Shown here piece by piece: positions 8,317 to 17,506 of a DNA stretch of 64,000 nucleotides. The notes below the pieces were generated by a model. The model had not been told where the DNA came from. It made no database searches and was given only the letters and a program-made list of their open reading frames with translations. The position numbers and the translations under genes were made by a program. Source of the stretch: Burkholderiaceae bacterium. Its GTDB lineage: Bacteria; Pseudomonadota; Gammaproteobacteria; Burkholderiales; Burkholderiaceae_C. Every line of letters begins with the position of its first letter. Position 1 is the stretch's first letter. Where the stretch lies: contig JACKLJ010000002.1 of NCBI GenBank assembly GCA_024235955.1, positions 620,001 to 684,000 of the forward strand, given 5' to 3'.

Positions 8317-8771
8317 ATGCTCGGTTCCGCTGACATAAAAGTCCGACCGCTCAAGCTGGGGCTCATGGTTGACCCGAACAGCGCATTGCAGGTTCGCGAG
8401 GCCATTCGTTTAGCCTGCACGCAGTGGGGTGGCATGTTCTTCCCGATCATCCCAGTGCATAAGCGCATGCCCGCGAGCTGGCGAGAGGGACCATTGAAGG
8501 TTCCTCCGGCGCACGATGTGGTGAAGGGATACCTCGACGGCTTTGATCCGGACATCCTGGTGCAGTTCGGAAGGGATCTACCCAAGTACGTCCTAGATTC
8601 GAAGCTGAAGGTCATAAAGCCTGAGGATTTCTGGAGAAGTGGTCGCGACAAAGAAGCAAACGATCCCGCCTACGGCATCGGCGTACTTGATGTGCTGCTT
8701 GATATCTTCCGGGAGCACTTCAAGTTCAAGGCGAAATACCCGCTCAAGGCCATCGTTCCCGTCATACCTAA
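8317..8771 (+). pseudogene. 5' part of an IS-interrupted 810-residue nuclease-like gene
   Basis: This is the first 151 codons and two bases of codon 152 of an unrecognised protein. ATG 8317 follows a strong GGAGGGAG site. The N-terminal part has a conserved-looking alpha/beta pattern (KLGLMVDPN, then WGGMFFPIIPVHK, then GFDPDILVQFG). The frame is split at 8771 by an IS5-family element. Joining base 8771 to 9937 regenerates codon AAG and a continuous frame to 11914, giving PVIPKGLGLFW across the junction. Function is unknown; the second part suggests a nucleic-acid enzyme, possibly anti-phage. Confidence 0.8.
8768..8771. repeat. Target-site duplication, left copy (CTAA)
   Basis: CTAA directly before the left inverted repeat of the insertion; the matching copy is at 9933-9936. 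Four-base YTAR duplications are typical of IS5 elements. Confidence 0.85.
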
Positions 8772-9932
8772 GGACTCGCTTCAAAACCCCGTGCAACTGC
8801 TCTCCCCATGAGCACGGCGTAACGGCACGATGGATGGCATGACGCAGAAGACGCTGAGCCTGGACTGGACGAACAAGCGCACGAGGAAGCGCGAGTTCCT
8901 CGACGAGATGGAACGAGTGGTGCCGTGGTCGGCACTGGTGGCGCTGATCGAACCGCACAGCCCGCGCGCCAAGACCGGCCGGCCGCCGTTTCCCATCGAG
9001 ACGATGCTGCGCATCCACTTCATGCAGAACTGGTTCACCTTCGGCGACCAGGCAATGGAGGAGGCGCTGATCGACACGCCTCTGTATCGCGACTTCGCAC
9101 GGCTCAACGTCGATGCGGACCGGCTTCCCGACGCCATCACCATCCTGCGCTTTCGCCACCTGCTGGAGCGTCATGGCCTGGCCCAGCAAATGTTCGTCGC
9201 AGTCAATGAGCTGCTGGCGGCGAAGGGCCTGGTGGTCAAGAGCGGCACGGCCGTAGATGCCACCATCATCAACGCGCCGAGCTCGACCAAGAACCGCAGC
9301 GGTGAGCGCGACCCGGACATGCATCAGACCAAGAAGGGTCAGCAGTGGTACTTCGGCATGAAGGCCCATGTGGGCACTGATCTGGAGACGGGCGTCGTGC
9401 ACAGCCTGGTGACCACGCCGGCCAACGCGGCCGACGTCACGCAGGTGGATGGCTTGCTGCACGGCGCGGAGACGGACGTGTTCGCTGACGCTGGCTACCA
9501 GGGTGCGGCGCAATGGACGCGAGCCAGAGTGCGCTGGCACATCGCCATGCGCCTGGGCAAGCGCCGAGCGCTGGACACCGGCACCGACAAGGGCCGGCTG
9601 ATCGACGAACTCGAACGCGTGAAGGCACGCATCCGGGCCAAGGGCGAACACGCCTTCCGCGTCATCAAGCGCCAGTTCGGCTTCACCAAGGTGAGCTACC
9701 GGGGCCTGGCCAAGAACACCGCCAAGCTGCACACGCTGTTCATGCTGGGCAATCTGTGGATGCTGCGCAAACGGCCGCAGCTGTGCGAGGCATGAGTGCG
9801 CCCGCAAGGCGCGAAATGGGTGCGAATGCGCGCCGAGTTGACGCCGTTGATCGACCATATCAGCCCGGCAGACACGATTCGAGGCTCGTTGCGTTCGCAC
9901 CGCTCAGCAAACGGCGGTTTTGAAGCGTGTCC
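8772..9932 (+). mobile_element. IS5-family insertion sequence, complete, 1161 bp
   Basis: The ends are 17-bp inverted repeats that match at 16 positions: GGACTCGCTTCAAAACC on the left (8772-8788) and the complement of GGACACGCTTCAAAACC on the right (9916-9932). CTAA flanks both ends. It carries one transposase gene of normal length, so the element may be active. It splits the nuclease-like gene in the same orientation. Exact duplication and an otherwise intact target frame suggest a recent insertion. Confidence 0.9.
8830..9795 (+). CDS. IS5-family DDE transposase
   Basis: This 321-residue transposase catalyses cut-and-paste movement of its element. The DDE residues appear in AVDATIINAPSS (first Asp), DVFADAGYQG (second Asp) and KGEHAFRVIKRQFG (Glu, with the Y/R-K spacing of the family). 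The N-terminal DUF772-like part contains ETMLRIHFMQNW. Start ATG 8830 or ATG 8839 are both possible. It is the only gene in the 1161-bp element, with 58 bases before it and 137 after. No frameshift is visible. Confidence 0.93.
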   Translation: MDGMTQKTLSLDWTNKRTRKREFLDEMERVVPWSALVALIEPHSPRAKTGRPPFPIETMLRIHFMQNWFTFGDQAMEEALIDTPLYRDFARLNVDADRLPDAITILRFRHLLERHGLAQQMFVAVNELLAAKGLVVKSGTAVDATIINAPSSTKNRSGERDPDMHQTKKGQQWYFGMKAHVGTDLETGVVHSLVTTPANAADVTQVDGLLHGAETDVFADAGYQGAAQWTRARVRWHIAMRLGKRRALDTGTDKGRLIDELERVKARIRAKGEHAFRVIKRQFGFTKVSYRGLAKNTAKLHTLFMLGNLWMLRKRPQLCEA

Positions 9933-9936
9933 CTAA
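9933..9936. repeat. Target-site duplication, right copy (CTAA)
   Basis: CTAA immediately after the right inverted repeat, identical to 8768-8771. Confidence 0.85.
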
Positions 9937-11914
9937 GGGATTGGGTCTGTTCTGGGCTAGCGTCTTCGGCGAATATCCGGTGCACATTGCCGAAGCAATA
10001 GACAAGGATTTTGCGGATGCCTTGGATATTTCCAAGCCTGAAGTACGCGTGGACAAGTTCCGCGAGCTGACAGACGGAGACGTGCTCTTTCCACGGCGTG
10101 TCACTCAATGGGCGACGCGGGTGCGAGGCGGTAGCGGCTTTCGCCGGAACGCCTCGGTTTTCTTCTTGGACGCATCGAAGATCGAGGACGTCATCGACTT
10201 CTGGAACCTCAGGGCCTCTGGACGTCAGGTTCTCCCCTTGCCCAAGCAGTTCCTGGACGAGAAGTCCTTCAGACAGATCGTTGTTGAATTTCTCGACGAA
10301 CATCGTCGTCCATGGGGGACGGATGGCAATGGCTTCGATGTCGCTAGCTTGATTCGAAGCCGTAACAGCACAATGGACGAGATGCAGGCCTTTGCGAAGT
10401 CCCTGGCGCTGACGTCCGCGGAGGGGAAGCCGGGGGGTGCGACGCAACGGATGTCTCTTCAGCATTGGTACCCTCGGCTGTGGGATGAATGGGCTCGCGG
10501 CAAGGATAGTGGCGTGGCGGATGTGTATGGCGAGGATGAAGAAACCATCGACATTGAGGGCGAGGAGCATCTGTCGATGAGACTGAAATCCATCATCCCG
10601 TCGTTTGGCCGCGAAAACTGGTACTGGAGCCAAGGTCGATGCGTGAACGAGTTCGACTTGCGCCTCTACGGGGCCGATGAGCACTTGGCCGAGGTCTATC
10701 CAAAGGTCGAGGGGAACCATCTACTGCAAGCTATTACCGGCAACATCGGCCGCTACGGCGAGTGGCGTGTAGGACGCCATGGCTTGGTCCGGATCGTCAA
10801 CCGCTTGTTTGGCGAGTCACGCAAGGCCCCCGAGTCGGAAAAGATCTTCTTCGCGTGGCTGAAGGATCGCGGCTGGGAGGCGAAGCTCTCGAGTCCAGGT
10901 ATTCTGGCCAAGCAAATTTACAAGCGCCTCGGTGGCGCGGTCGGCATGCTCGCAGACAAGGATGTCCTTGCCTTGATTGAGCACATGAACGGCGGAATGG
11001 TCAGCAAGGGCGGCGCACAGATAGATGACAGGGTGGTCGCTGAGCGGGAAGCCTCCGTTGCTGAGGTCAAGAGAAAGCTTAACGCCCATCGCTACGAATG
11101 GTTCATTCAAAAAGGCATTTTCAAACTCGGACTGCAGGCGAAGTGTCCCAATTGCCAGCGGAATAGCTGGTTTCCCATGGCAGCGCTAAAGGAAGAGCTG
11201 GACTGCCCGAAGTGCTTAAACACGTTCCCCGCCGCAGGCAACATTGACCAGGGGCGAGGTGGCTGGTTCTATCGGACGGCCGGTCCTTTTAGCGTGCCGA
11301 ACTTCGCGGATGGCGCGTTCTCGGTCCTCCTAACACTGGAGGCCCTTGCCGGGCGCGTCACATCTGGGCGGCGGAGTACACCAGTCCCGAGTTTTGAGGC
11401 GACGGCGCCGGGCAAAGTGGACCTAGAGGCAGATCTCGCCATGTTCTGGCGAGAAGCGAGCTACGGCGATGACACCGCGGGGATCTTGTTCGGTGAATGC
11501 AAGAGCTATGGGCCTTTCAAGCCCAAAGATTTTCAGCGCATGCGTTACCTCGCCGAGATGTTCCCCGGGGCGATTCTTGTCTTCAGTACGTTGCGCGAGA
11601 GTCTCACCAAGGAGGAAATCGCGGCACTCACGCGCCTGGCAAAGTTCGGACGCAAGCATTGGAAGGCGGAACGCCCCTTGAATCCTGTGCTGATTCTCAC
11701 AGGCGCAGAGTTGCTGACCTGGGAACACCCGCCTCTTTGCTGGAATGAGGAATTGCAAAGGCGATTTCATAACGTGTATTCACTGATGGAGCATTGCAAC
11801 GCCAGCCAACAGATATACCTTGGGTTGCCGTCTTGGCAAGAGGACTGGCACGCAGCGTTCGAGCGTCGAAGGCTAGCGCGCGCGAAGAGAAGTCAGGGCT
11901 GGCTGAAAGCCTGA
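9937..11914 (+). pseudogene. 3' part of the IS-interrupted zinc-ribbon / nuclease-like gene
   Basis: This carries residues 152-810 of the gene begun at 8317. After a long region of unknown fold (FFLDASKIEDVIDFW, LPLPKQFLDEK) there is a four-cysteine zinc ribbon, CPNC at 555-558 and CPKC at 575-578. A C-terminal stretch resembles a PD-(D/E)xK nuclease: Asp 651 region DLEADLAMFW, then Glu 672 and Lys 674 in ILFGECKSYG, then a KPKDFQRMRYLAE helix. The base composition is visibly richer in A/T than the backbone. The family is not one I can name. A single large nuclease-like gene in an island suggests host defence, as an inference. Alone this fragment lacks a good start. Confidence 0.7.
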
Positions 11915-12100
11915 ACCGCCAAGAGTTGCCGGTGTGAGAACCTCTGCAAAGTAGCCGGACGTGAATTACCGCTATAGGCCCAAGACCTGTACCTCTAAGC
12001 AGTCCCACTGACCGTCGGCAACCGCTGCGAAGCCGCCGTTCAGCGACGCAGCTCAAGCAGCCACAACAGACGGAATGCCGACCGCCGTACGGTACAGCGC

Positions 12101-13087
12101 TCAGGCGTTCACATCCACCAACACCCGCCCCCGCACCTGCCCCTGGAGCAATTTCGCTGCGACAGCAGGCGCGTCGGCCAGCTTGATGGTCTCGGTGTTG
12201 GCTTCCACCACATCCGCCGGCAGCTCGCGCGCCAGGCGTTCCCAGGCCTGGGCGCGGCGGGCGTAGGGGGCCATCACGCTGTCGACGCCGGCCAGGGTGA
12301 CGCCGCGCAGGATGAAGGGCGCCACGCTGGCCGGGAGATCCATGCCCTGGGCCAGGCCGCAGGCGGCCCCCACGCCGCCGTACTTGAGGCTGGCGCACAC
12401 GTTGGCCAGGGTGTGGCTGCCCACGCTGTCCACGGCGGCGGCCCAGCGCTCTTTCTGCAGCGGCTTGCCGGGCGCGTTGAGGGTGGCGCGGTCCACCAGT
12501 TCCTTGGCGCCGAGCGCCTTCAGATGTTCGGCCTCGTTCATGCGGCCGGTGGCGGCGTGCACTTCGAAACCCAGGCGCGCCAGCAGCGCGATGGCGATGG
12601 AGCCCACGCCGCCGTTGGCGCCGGTGACCAGCACCGGCCCCTGCTCCGGCGTCACGCCGTGAGCCTGCAGCGCCATCACGCACAGCATGGCGGTGTAGCC
12701 GGCGGTACCGATGGACATGGCGCGCGCGGCCGTCATGCCGGCCGGCATGGGCACCAGCCAGTCTGCCTTGACGCGGGCCTTCTGCGCCAGCCCGCCCCAG
12801 TGCGATTCACCCACGCCCCAGCCGTTGAGGATGACGGCGTCGCCCTTCCTGTAGCGGCTGTCGCTGCTTTCCAGCACGATGCCGGCGAAATCGATGCCGG
12901 GCACCATGGGGTAGCTGCGCACCACGGGCGCCTTGCCGGTGATGGCCAGGCCGTCCTTGTAGTTGAGCGTGGAATACGCCACCTGCACCAGCACGTCGCC
13001 CACGGGCAGGCTGGCCTCGTCGATGGCGGTGACCTGGGCCTGGGGCGGGGCGTTGTCGGCGCGGGTCAGAAGCAATCCGGTGAACAT
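12101..13087 (-). CDS. acuI: Acrylyl-CoA reductase (NADPH), MDR superfamily
   Basis: This 328-residue zinc-free medium-chain reductase of the AcuI/YhdH type reduces acrylyl-CoA to propionyl-CoA and detoxifies this reactive intermediate. Family features are STLNYKDGLAITGKAP near 39, a GIDFAGIV motif, and a Rossmann fold with VTGANGGVGSIA near 155. The start follows AGGAGA-like bases 8 upstream. It stands alone just outside the island and points towards it, and is divergent from the glycosylase gene with about 90 bases between. The sequence between 11915 and 12100 shows no gene and probably contains the island edge. Confidence 0.9.
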   Translation of the reverse strand: MFTGLLLTRADNAPPQAQVTAIDEASLPVGDVLVQVAYSTLNYKDGLAITGKAPVVRSYPMVPGIDFAGIVLESSDSRYRKGDAVILNGWGVGESHWGGLAQKARVKADWLVPMPAGMTAARAMSIGTAGYTAMLCVMALQAHGVTPEQGPVLVTGANGGVGSIAIALLARLGFEVHAATGRMNEAEHLKALGAKELVDRATLNAPGKPLQKERWAAAVDSVGSHTLANVCASLKYGGVGAACGLAQGMDLPASVAPFILRGVTLAGVDSVMAPYARRAQAWERLARELPADVVEANTETIKLADAPAVAAKLLQGQVRGRVLVDVNA

Positions 13088-13179
13088 GGCGCGTCTCCTT
13101 CGGTTCGTGGGGTTTAAGGGTGATCAAGGACAACTATAAACAGCACCTGCCAGAATGCCGGGCTCCCGCAGACACCCCC

Positions 13180-13758
13180 ATGACACGCCGCCTCACCCCC
13201 GCCGACTTCATTGCCGACGCCACCACCGTGGCGCGCGAGCTGATCGGCGCCACCCTGCTGCTGGGTGGCGTGGGCGGCATCGTGGTGGAGACCGAGGCCT
13301 ACGACCAGGCAGACCCGGCCTCGCACAGCTTTCGCGGCCACACGGCGCGCAACGCCTCCATGTTCGGGCCGCCGGGGCACGCCTACGTCTACCTCTCCTA
13401 CGGCATCCACTGGTGCCTGAACCTGGTGTGCCGCGAGGCCGGCCACGGCGCGGGGGTGCTGATCCGCGCCATCGAGCCGCGCTACGGCGTCGAACGCATG
13501 ATGGCGCGCCGTGGCATCAAGGACCCGCGGCGCCTGTGTGCCGGCCCCGGCTGCGTGGGCCAGGCGCTGGCCGTGGGACCGGATATCGACGGCCTGCCGC
13601 TCGACCGCAGGCCTTTCGAGCTGCGCGCGCCCGAGCGGCCGCATCGTGTGCTGGTGGGCCCGCGCATCGGCATCAGCAAGGCGGCCGAGCAGCCCTGGCG
13701 CTTCGGCCTGGCGGGCTCGGCCTGGCTCAGCCGCGGGTTCGGGCACGAGAGGGGTTGA
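13180..13758 (+). CDS. 3-methyladenine DNA glycosylase, AAG/MPG family
   Basis: This 192-residue base-excision repair enzyme removes alkylated purines such as 3-methyladenine and hypoxanthine. ATG 13180 is the first start that gives the usual N-terminus (FIADATTVARELIGATLL). The catalytic region is visible: VVETEAYDQADPASHSFRG with the active-site Glu, then NASMFGPPGHAYVYLSYGIH. The C-terminal GISKAAEQPWRF is also typical of the family. It is monocistronic and complete. Confidence 0.92.
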   Translation: MTRRLTPADFIADATTVARELIGATLLLGGVGGIVVETEAYDQADPASHSFRGHTARNASMFGPPGHAYVYLSYGIHWCLNLVCREAGHGAGVLIRAIEPRYGVERMMARRGIKDPRRLCAGPGCVGQALAVGPDIDGLPLDRRPFELRAPERPHRVLVGPRIGISKAAEQPWRFGLAGSAWLSRGFGHERG

Positions 13759-13914
13759 GAGCTGGCACTTCACTTCACTTCCGCCGCTGCGCACCGCGTC
13801 AGCCAGGCTTCTGCGTTGCGTTACAACCTGCTTGTCCTTCGTCAGACGCATGCAGGCCGATTCGGTGAAAATGGATTCTCAACATGCAGGCCTTTTGACC
13901 TACTGACTATTCCT

Positions 13915-14196
13915 ATGAATTCGTCCAACCTTTCCACCACCGACAACACCCGGCCTACCGCCGCCTTCATGCGGCCCGGCGACCGCGCGAAAGCTCGGGT
14001 GACGGGCGGTGTCGAATTCCGCGCCGGCGACGGCCCCATGATCCGCATCGAACCGGACTACGCCCTGGAACTGGAGCGTGCCGAGATGAGCATGGTCGTG
14101 AGCTGGCAGGAAGAAGGCCACCCCATGAATGCGGCCGTGCCGCTGGTGCAGTTCGAGGAGTTCGTGGCCGACGGGCGCATCGTGATCGACGCCTGA
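13915..14196 (+). CDS. Conserved small hypothetical protein
   Basis: This 93-residue soluble protein has no family I recognise. It has a flexible, Thr/Ser-rich first 20 residues followed by a short beta-rich region (RPGDRAKARVTGGVEF, then MIRIEPDYALELERAEM). No signal peptide, membrane segment or cysteine is present. ATG 13915 is chosen because the longer frame from 13816 translates non-coding-looking bases. It precedes the ABC exporter gene by 54 bases on the same strand and could share a transcript. Confidence 0.6.
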   Translation: MNSSNLSTTDNTRPTAAFMRPGDRAKARVTGGVEFRAGDGPMIRIEPDYALELERAEMSMVVSWQEEGHPMNAAVPLVQFEEFVADGRIVIDA

Positions 14197-14250
14197 GGAT
14201 CACCACCTCAGGGGTTCACCTCACCATCACGCCCTGGCGCCCATCCGCGG

Positions 14251-16107
14251 ATGCTGGGTTACTTCGAGCGGCTGCTGCCGCCTTATCCGCCAGCCGAGCC
14301 GGGCCTGCCGCCCAAGGGCTTCCTGGCCTTCGTCTGGACCGCCAGCGAGGGCCTGCGCGGCTATGTGGCGGCGATGGCGCTGCTGTCGGCCGCCACCTCG
14401 GCCTACGACGCGCTGCTGTTCGCCATGCTCGGCCGCGTGGTCGACTGGCTGGGCGGCGTGCAGCCCGACCAGCTGTTCCAGCAGCGCGGGCCGGTGCTGG
14501 CGCTACTGGGCGTCATACTGGTCGCATCCATCGGGGTGGTGGCGCTGCAGACCATCGTCAAGCATCAGACGCTGGCCATCAACTTCCCGCTGCGGCTGCG
14601 CTGGAACTTCCACCGCCTGATGCTGGGCCAGAGCATGGCCTTCTATGCCGACGAGTTCGCCGGCCGCATCACCACCAAGATCATGCAGACGGCGCTGGCC
14701 GTGCGCGACATGATCTTCACCACCGCCGACGTGGTGATCGGCATGGGCGTGTACATGCTCACCATCCTGGTGCTGGCGGCCGGCTTCGACGGCTGGCTGA
14801 TGCTGCCCTTCCTGCTGTGGGCGGCGGGCTACGCGCTGGCGTGCTGGTGGTTCGTGCCGCGCCTGGGCAAGGTGAGCCGCGCCCAGGCCGATGCGCGCAG
14901 CGTGATGACCGGCCGCATCACCGACGCCTACACCAACATCGCCACCGTCAAGCTGTTCTCGCACACGCAGCGTGAGGCGCAGTTCGCCCGCGCGGCGATG
15001 GAGGATTTCAAGCAGACCGGCTACGCCCAGATGCGGCTGGTGAGCCTGTTCGAGATCGTCAACCACACGCTCATCGTGGCGCTCATTCTGGCGGCCTGCG
15101 GCGGCGCACTGTGGCTGTGGTCCAAGGGGCAGGTGGGCATCGGCGGGGTGGCGGCCGTCACCGCCATGGCGCTGCGCCTGTCGGGCATGAGCCACTGGGT
15201 GATGTGGGAGATGACCAGCCTGTTCGAAAGCGTCGGCACGGTGCAGGACGGCATCAACACGCTGACGCGCCCGCGCACGGTGGTGGACGCGCCGGGCGCG
15301 ATGCCGCTGCAGGTCACGCGCGGCGAGGTTCGCTTTGACGACGTGAGCTTCGCCTACCGCGACGGCGGCCAGCCGGTGATCGACCACCTGAGCCTGACCA
15401 TCCGGCCGGGCGAGAAGATCGGCCTGATCGGCCGCTCGGGCGCGGGCAAGTCGACGCTGGTGAACCTGCTGCTGCGCTTTCATGACGTGCAGGCCGGGCG
15501 CATCCTGATCGACGACCAGGACATCGCCCGCGTCACGCAGGACAGCCTGCGTCAGGCTATCGGCATGGTCACGCAGGACACGTCCCTGCTGCACCGCGCC
15601 ATGCGCGACAACATCGCCTACGGCCGGCCCGACGCCGGCGACGCCGAGTTGACAGCCGCCGCCGCGCGTGCGCAGGCGCACGAGTTCATCGAGCAGCTCA
15701 CCGACCCGCAGGGCCGGCGCGGCTACGAGGCGCACGTGGGCGAGCGCGGCGTGAAGCTCTCCGGCGGCCAGCGCCAGCGCGTGGCCATCGCCCGCGTGAT
15801 GCTGAAGGACGCACCGATCCTGCTGCTGGACGAAGCCACCAGCGCGCTCGATTCCGAGGTGGAAGCGGCCATCCAGGAAAGCCTGTACGAGCTGATGAAG
15901 GGCAAGACGGTGATCGCCATCGCGCACCGGCTGTCCACCATCGCCGCGCTGGACCGGCTGGTGGTGCTGGACCACGGCCGCATCGTCGAGGAAGGCACGC
16001 ACGCCGAACTGCTGGCGCGCGGCGGCCTCTACGCCGCACTGTGGGCGCGCCAGAGCGGCGGCTTCCTGGCCGAACACATTCCCGAGGCGGAGCTGCTGGC
16101 GGGCTGA
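14251..16107 (+). CDS. ABC exporter, fused membrane and ATPase domains
   Basis: This 618-residue half-transporter works as a dimer to export lipids or drugs. About six membrane helices occupy residues 35-310. The ATPase part shows Walker A GRSGAGKST near 396, a Q-loop MVTQDTSLL, signature LSGGQRQR near 508, Walker B ILLLDEATSALD and the switch His in IAHRLST. The substrate cannot be told from sequence. ATG 14251 has only a weak ribosome site. It appears complete and undamaged. Confidence 0.9.
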   Translation: MLGYFERLLPPYPPAEPGLPPKGFLAFVWTASEGLRGYVAAMALLSAATSAYDALLFAMLGRVVDWLGGVQPDQLFQQRGPVLALLGVILVASIGVVALQTIVKHQTLAINFPLRLRWNFHRLMLGQSMAFYADEFAGRITTKIMQTALAVRDMIFTTADVVIGMGVYMLTILVLAAGFDGWLMLPFLLWAAGYALACWWFVPRLGKVSRAQADARSVMTGRITDAYTNIATVKLFSHTQREAQFARAAMEDFKQTGYAQMRLVSLFEIVNHTLIVALILAACGGALWLWSKGQVGIGGVAAVTAMALRLSGMSHWVMWEMTSLFESVGTVQDGINTLTRPRTVVDAPGAMPLQVTRGEVRFDDVSFAYRDGGQPVIDHLSLTIRPGEKIGLIGRSGAGKSTLVNLLLRFHDVQAGRILIDDQDIARVTQDSLRQAIGMVTQDTSLLHRAMRDNIAYGRPDAGDAELTAAAARAQAHEFIEQLTDPQGRRGYEAHVGERGVKLSGGQRQRVAIARVMLKDAPILLLDEATSALDSEVEAAIQESLYELMKGKTVIAIAHRLSTIAALDRLVVLDHGRIVEEGTHAELLARGGLYAALWARQSGGFLAEHIPEAELLAG

Positions 16108-16174
16108 AGCGCGGCGCCGGCGAGACAGTGCGGCGGCGGCCATGCCGGCCTGAGCCGCGCCAAGGGGGAGGCCC

Positions 16175-16246
16175 AATCTTTGAAGTGCTTTCGGCCTCTG
16201 GACCAGTATTGATGGGCTCAGGCAGCTATCGATTAAGTAGCAAATC
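16175..16246 (-). repeat. Dispersed intergenic repeat, copy 1
   Basis: This is a copy of the family centred on AGCTGCCTGCGC, then GGGCTGGAGGCC, then CTTGAA, in reverse orientation here. It lies between the convergent ABC exporter and ornithine cyclodeaminase genes. Confidence 0.7.
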
Positions 16247-16272
16247 GGGGTAGCGGCCACCCTGCCCGCCCG

Positions 16273-17343
16273 TCACGCGAGCGCCGCGGCGGGTTCCGCC
16301 TGCCGTGCCACCGGCCGGCGCAGCAGGCCGAACAGGTCGCGCGGGTCGGCCATGTCGGGGATCAGTGCGATGCGCTGACCCAGGCCCAGCGCCAGCGCGG
16401 TGTCGCGCACGAAGCGCAGGGCTGAGAAATCCTCCAGCGCGAAGCCGACCGAATCGAACACCGTCACCTGCTCCCGGCTGTCGCGGCCGGCCGCCTGGCC
16501 GGTGAGCACCTGCCAGAGCTCGGTGACGGCAAAGTCGGGCGGTAGTTGCTGGATGTCGCCCTCGACACGCGTCTGCGGCGCGTATTCGACGAACACCTTG
16601 GCCCGGCGCAGCACGTCGGGGTGCAGCTCGGTCTTGCCCGGGCAGTCGCCGCCCACGGCGTTGAGGTGCATGCCGGGTTCGACCATGTCGGGCTTGACGA
16701 TGGTGGCGCGCGCCTTGTCGGCGGTGATGGTGGTGACCACGTCGGCGCCGCGCACAGCCTCGGCCGCGCTGGCGCACACGGCGAGCTTCAGGCCACTGCC
16801 GCGCAGGTTGGCCACCAGCTTGGCGGTGGCGCGGGGATCGACGTCGAACAGGCGCAGCTCTGCGATGCCCAGGCCGTGCTGGAAGGCCAGCGCCTGGAAC
16901 TCGCTCTGCGCGCCGTTGCCGATCAGCGCCATCGTGCGGCTGCCGGGGCGCGCCAGCAACTGGGCCGCGACCAGGCTGGTGGCGGCCGTGCGCAGTGCGG
17001 TGGTCAGGGTGAGCTCGGACAGCAGTTCGGGCGTGCCGGTGGCCATATCGGCCAGCACGCCAAAGGCCATCACCGTGGGCCGGCCGACGCGGTGGTTGCC
17101 CGGGTGGCCGGTCACGTACTTGAAGCTGTAGCGCTGCGCGTCGGACACCGGCATCAGCTCGATCACACCGTGTTCGCCATGGGTGCCCACGCGGGCGCAT
17201 TTGTCGAAGGCCGGCCAGCGGCGGAAGTCGGCGCGGATGTTCTCGGCGATGCCGGCGATGCAGGCGGCCACGCCCTGGCGGCGCACCAGCTCGATGGCCG
17301 CGGGGGCGCTCAGGTACAGCGTGTGGGCGGATGTGCGGGGCAT
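16273..17343 (-). CDS. Ornithine cyclodeaminase
   Basis: This 356-residue enzyme of the ornithine cyclodeaminase/mu-crystallin family converts L-ornithine to L-proline and ammonia with bound NAD. The Rossmann fold appears at about 140-165 (TMALIGNGAQSEFQAL), preceded by the substrate region YSFKYVTGHPGN and followed by MHLNAVGGDCPGKTEL. Length matches ornithine-specific members (about 350) rather than shorter imine reductases. It is divergent from an Lrp-type regulator, with the operator-like palindrome at 17469-17483 between them, which suggests induction by an amino acid. Confidence 0.9.
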   Translation of the reverse strand: MPRTSAHTLYLSAPAAIELVRRQGVAACIAGIAENIRADFRRWPAFDKCARVGTHGEHGVIELMPVSDAQRYSFKYVTGHPGNHRVGRPTVMAFGVLADMATGTPELLSELTLTTALRTAATSLVAAQLLARPGSRTMALIGNGAQSEFQALAFQHGLGIAELRLFDVDPRATAKLVANLRGSGLKLAVCASAAEAVRGADVVTTITADKARATIVKPDMVEPGMHLNAVGGDCPGKTELHPDVLRRAKVFVEYAPQTRVEGDIQQLPPDFAVTELWQVLTGQAAGRDSREQVTVFDSVGFALEDFSALRFVRDTALALGLGQRIALIPDMADPRDLFGLLRRPVARQAEPAAALA

Positions 17344-17468
17344 GGCGGACTCCTTGGCATGGGCTTGGGCGGCTGCCGGCAGAAATCCCCGGCAACGGTG
17401 TCGAACCCAGTCTCTCAGCGACGTGCGCCAAGCGAAAGTCGCAAATCGGTGCTGTTTGGATGGAATTT

Positions 17469-17483
17469 CTGTCGAATCGACAG
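17469..17483. promoter_or_regulatory. Palindrome in the ocd/lrp divergent promoter
   Basis: CTGTCGA and TCGACAG surround one central A, a perfect 7-bp dyad 23 bases before the regulator start. It is a likely binding site for the Lrp-type protein encoded beside it. Confidence 0.5.
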
Positions 17484-17506
17484 ATTCAAGTTAGCATTTC
17501 GTCACC

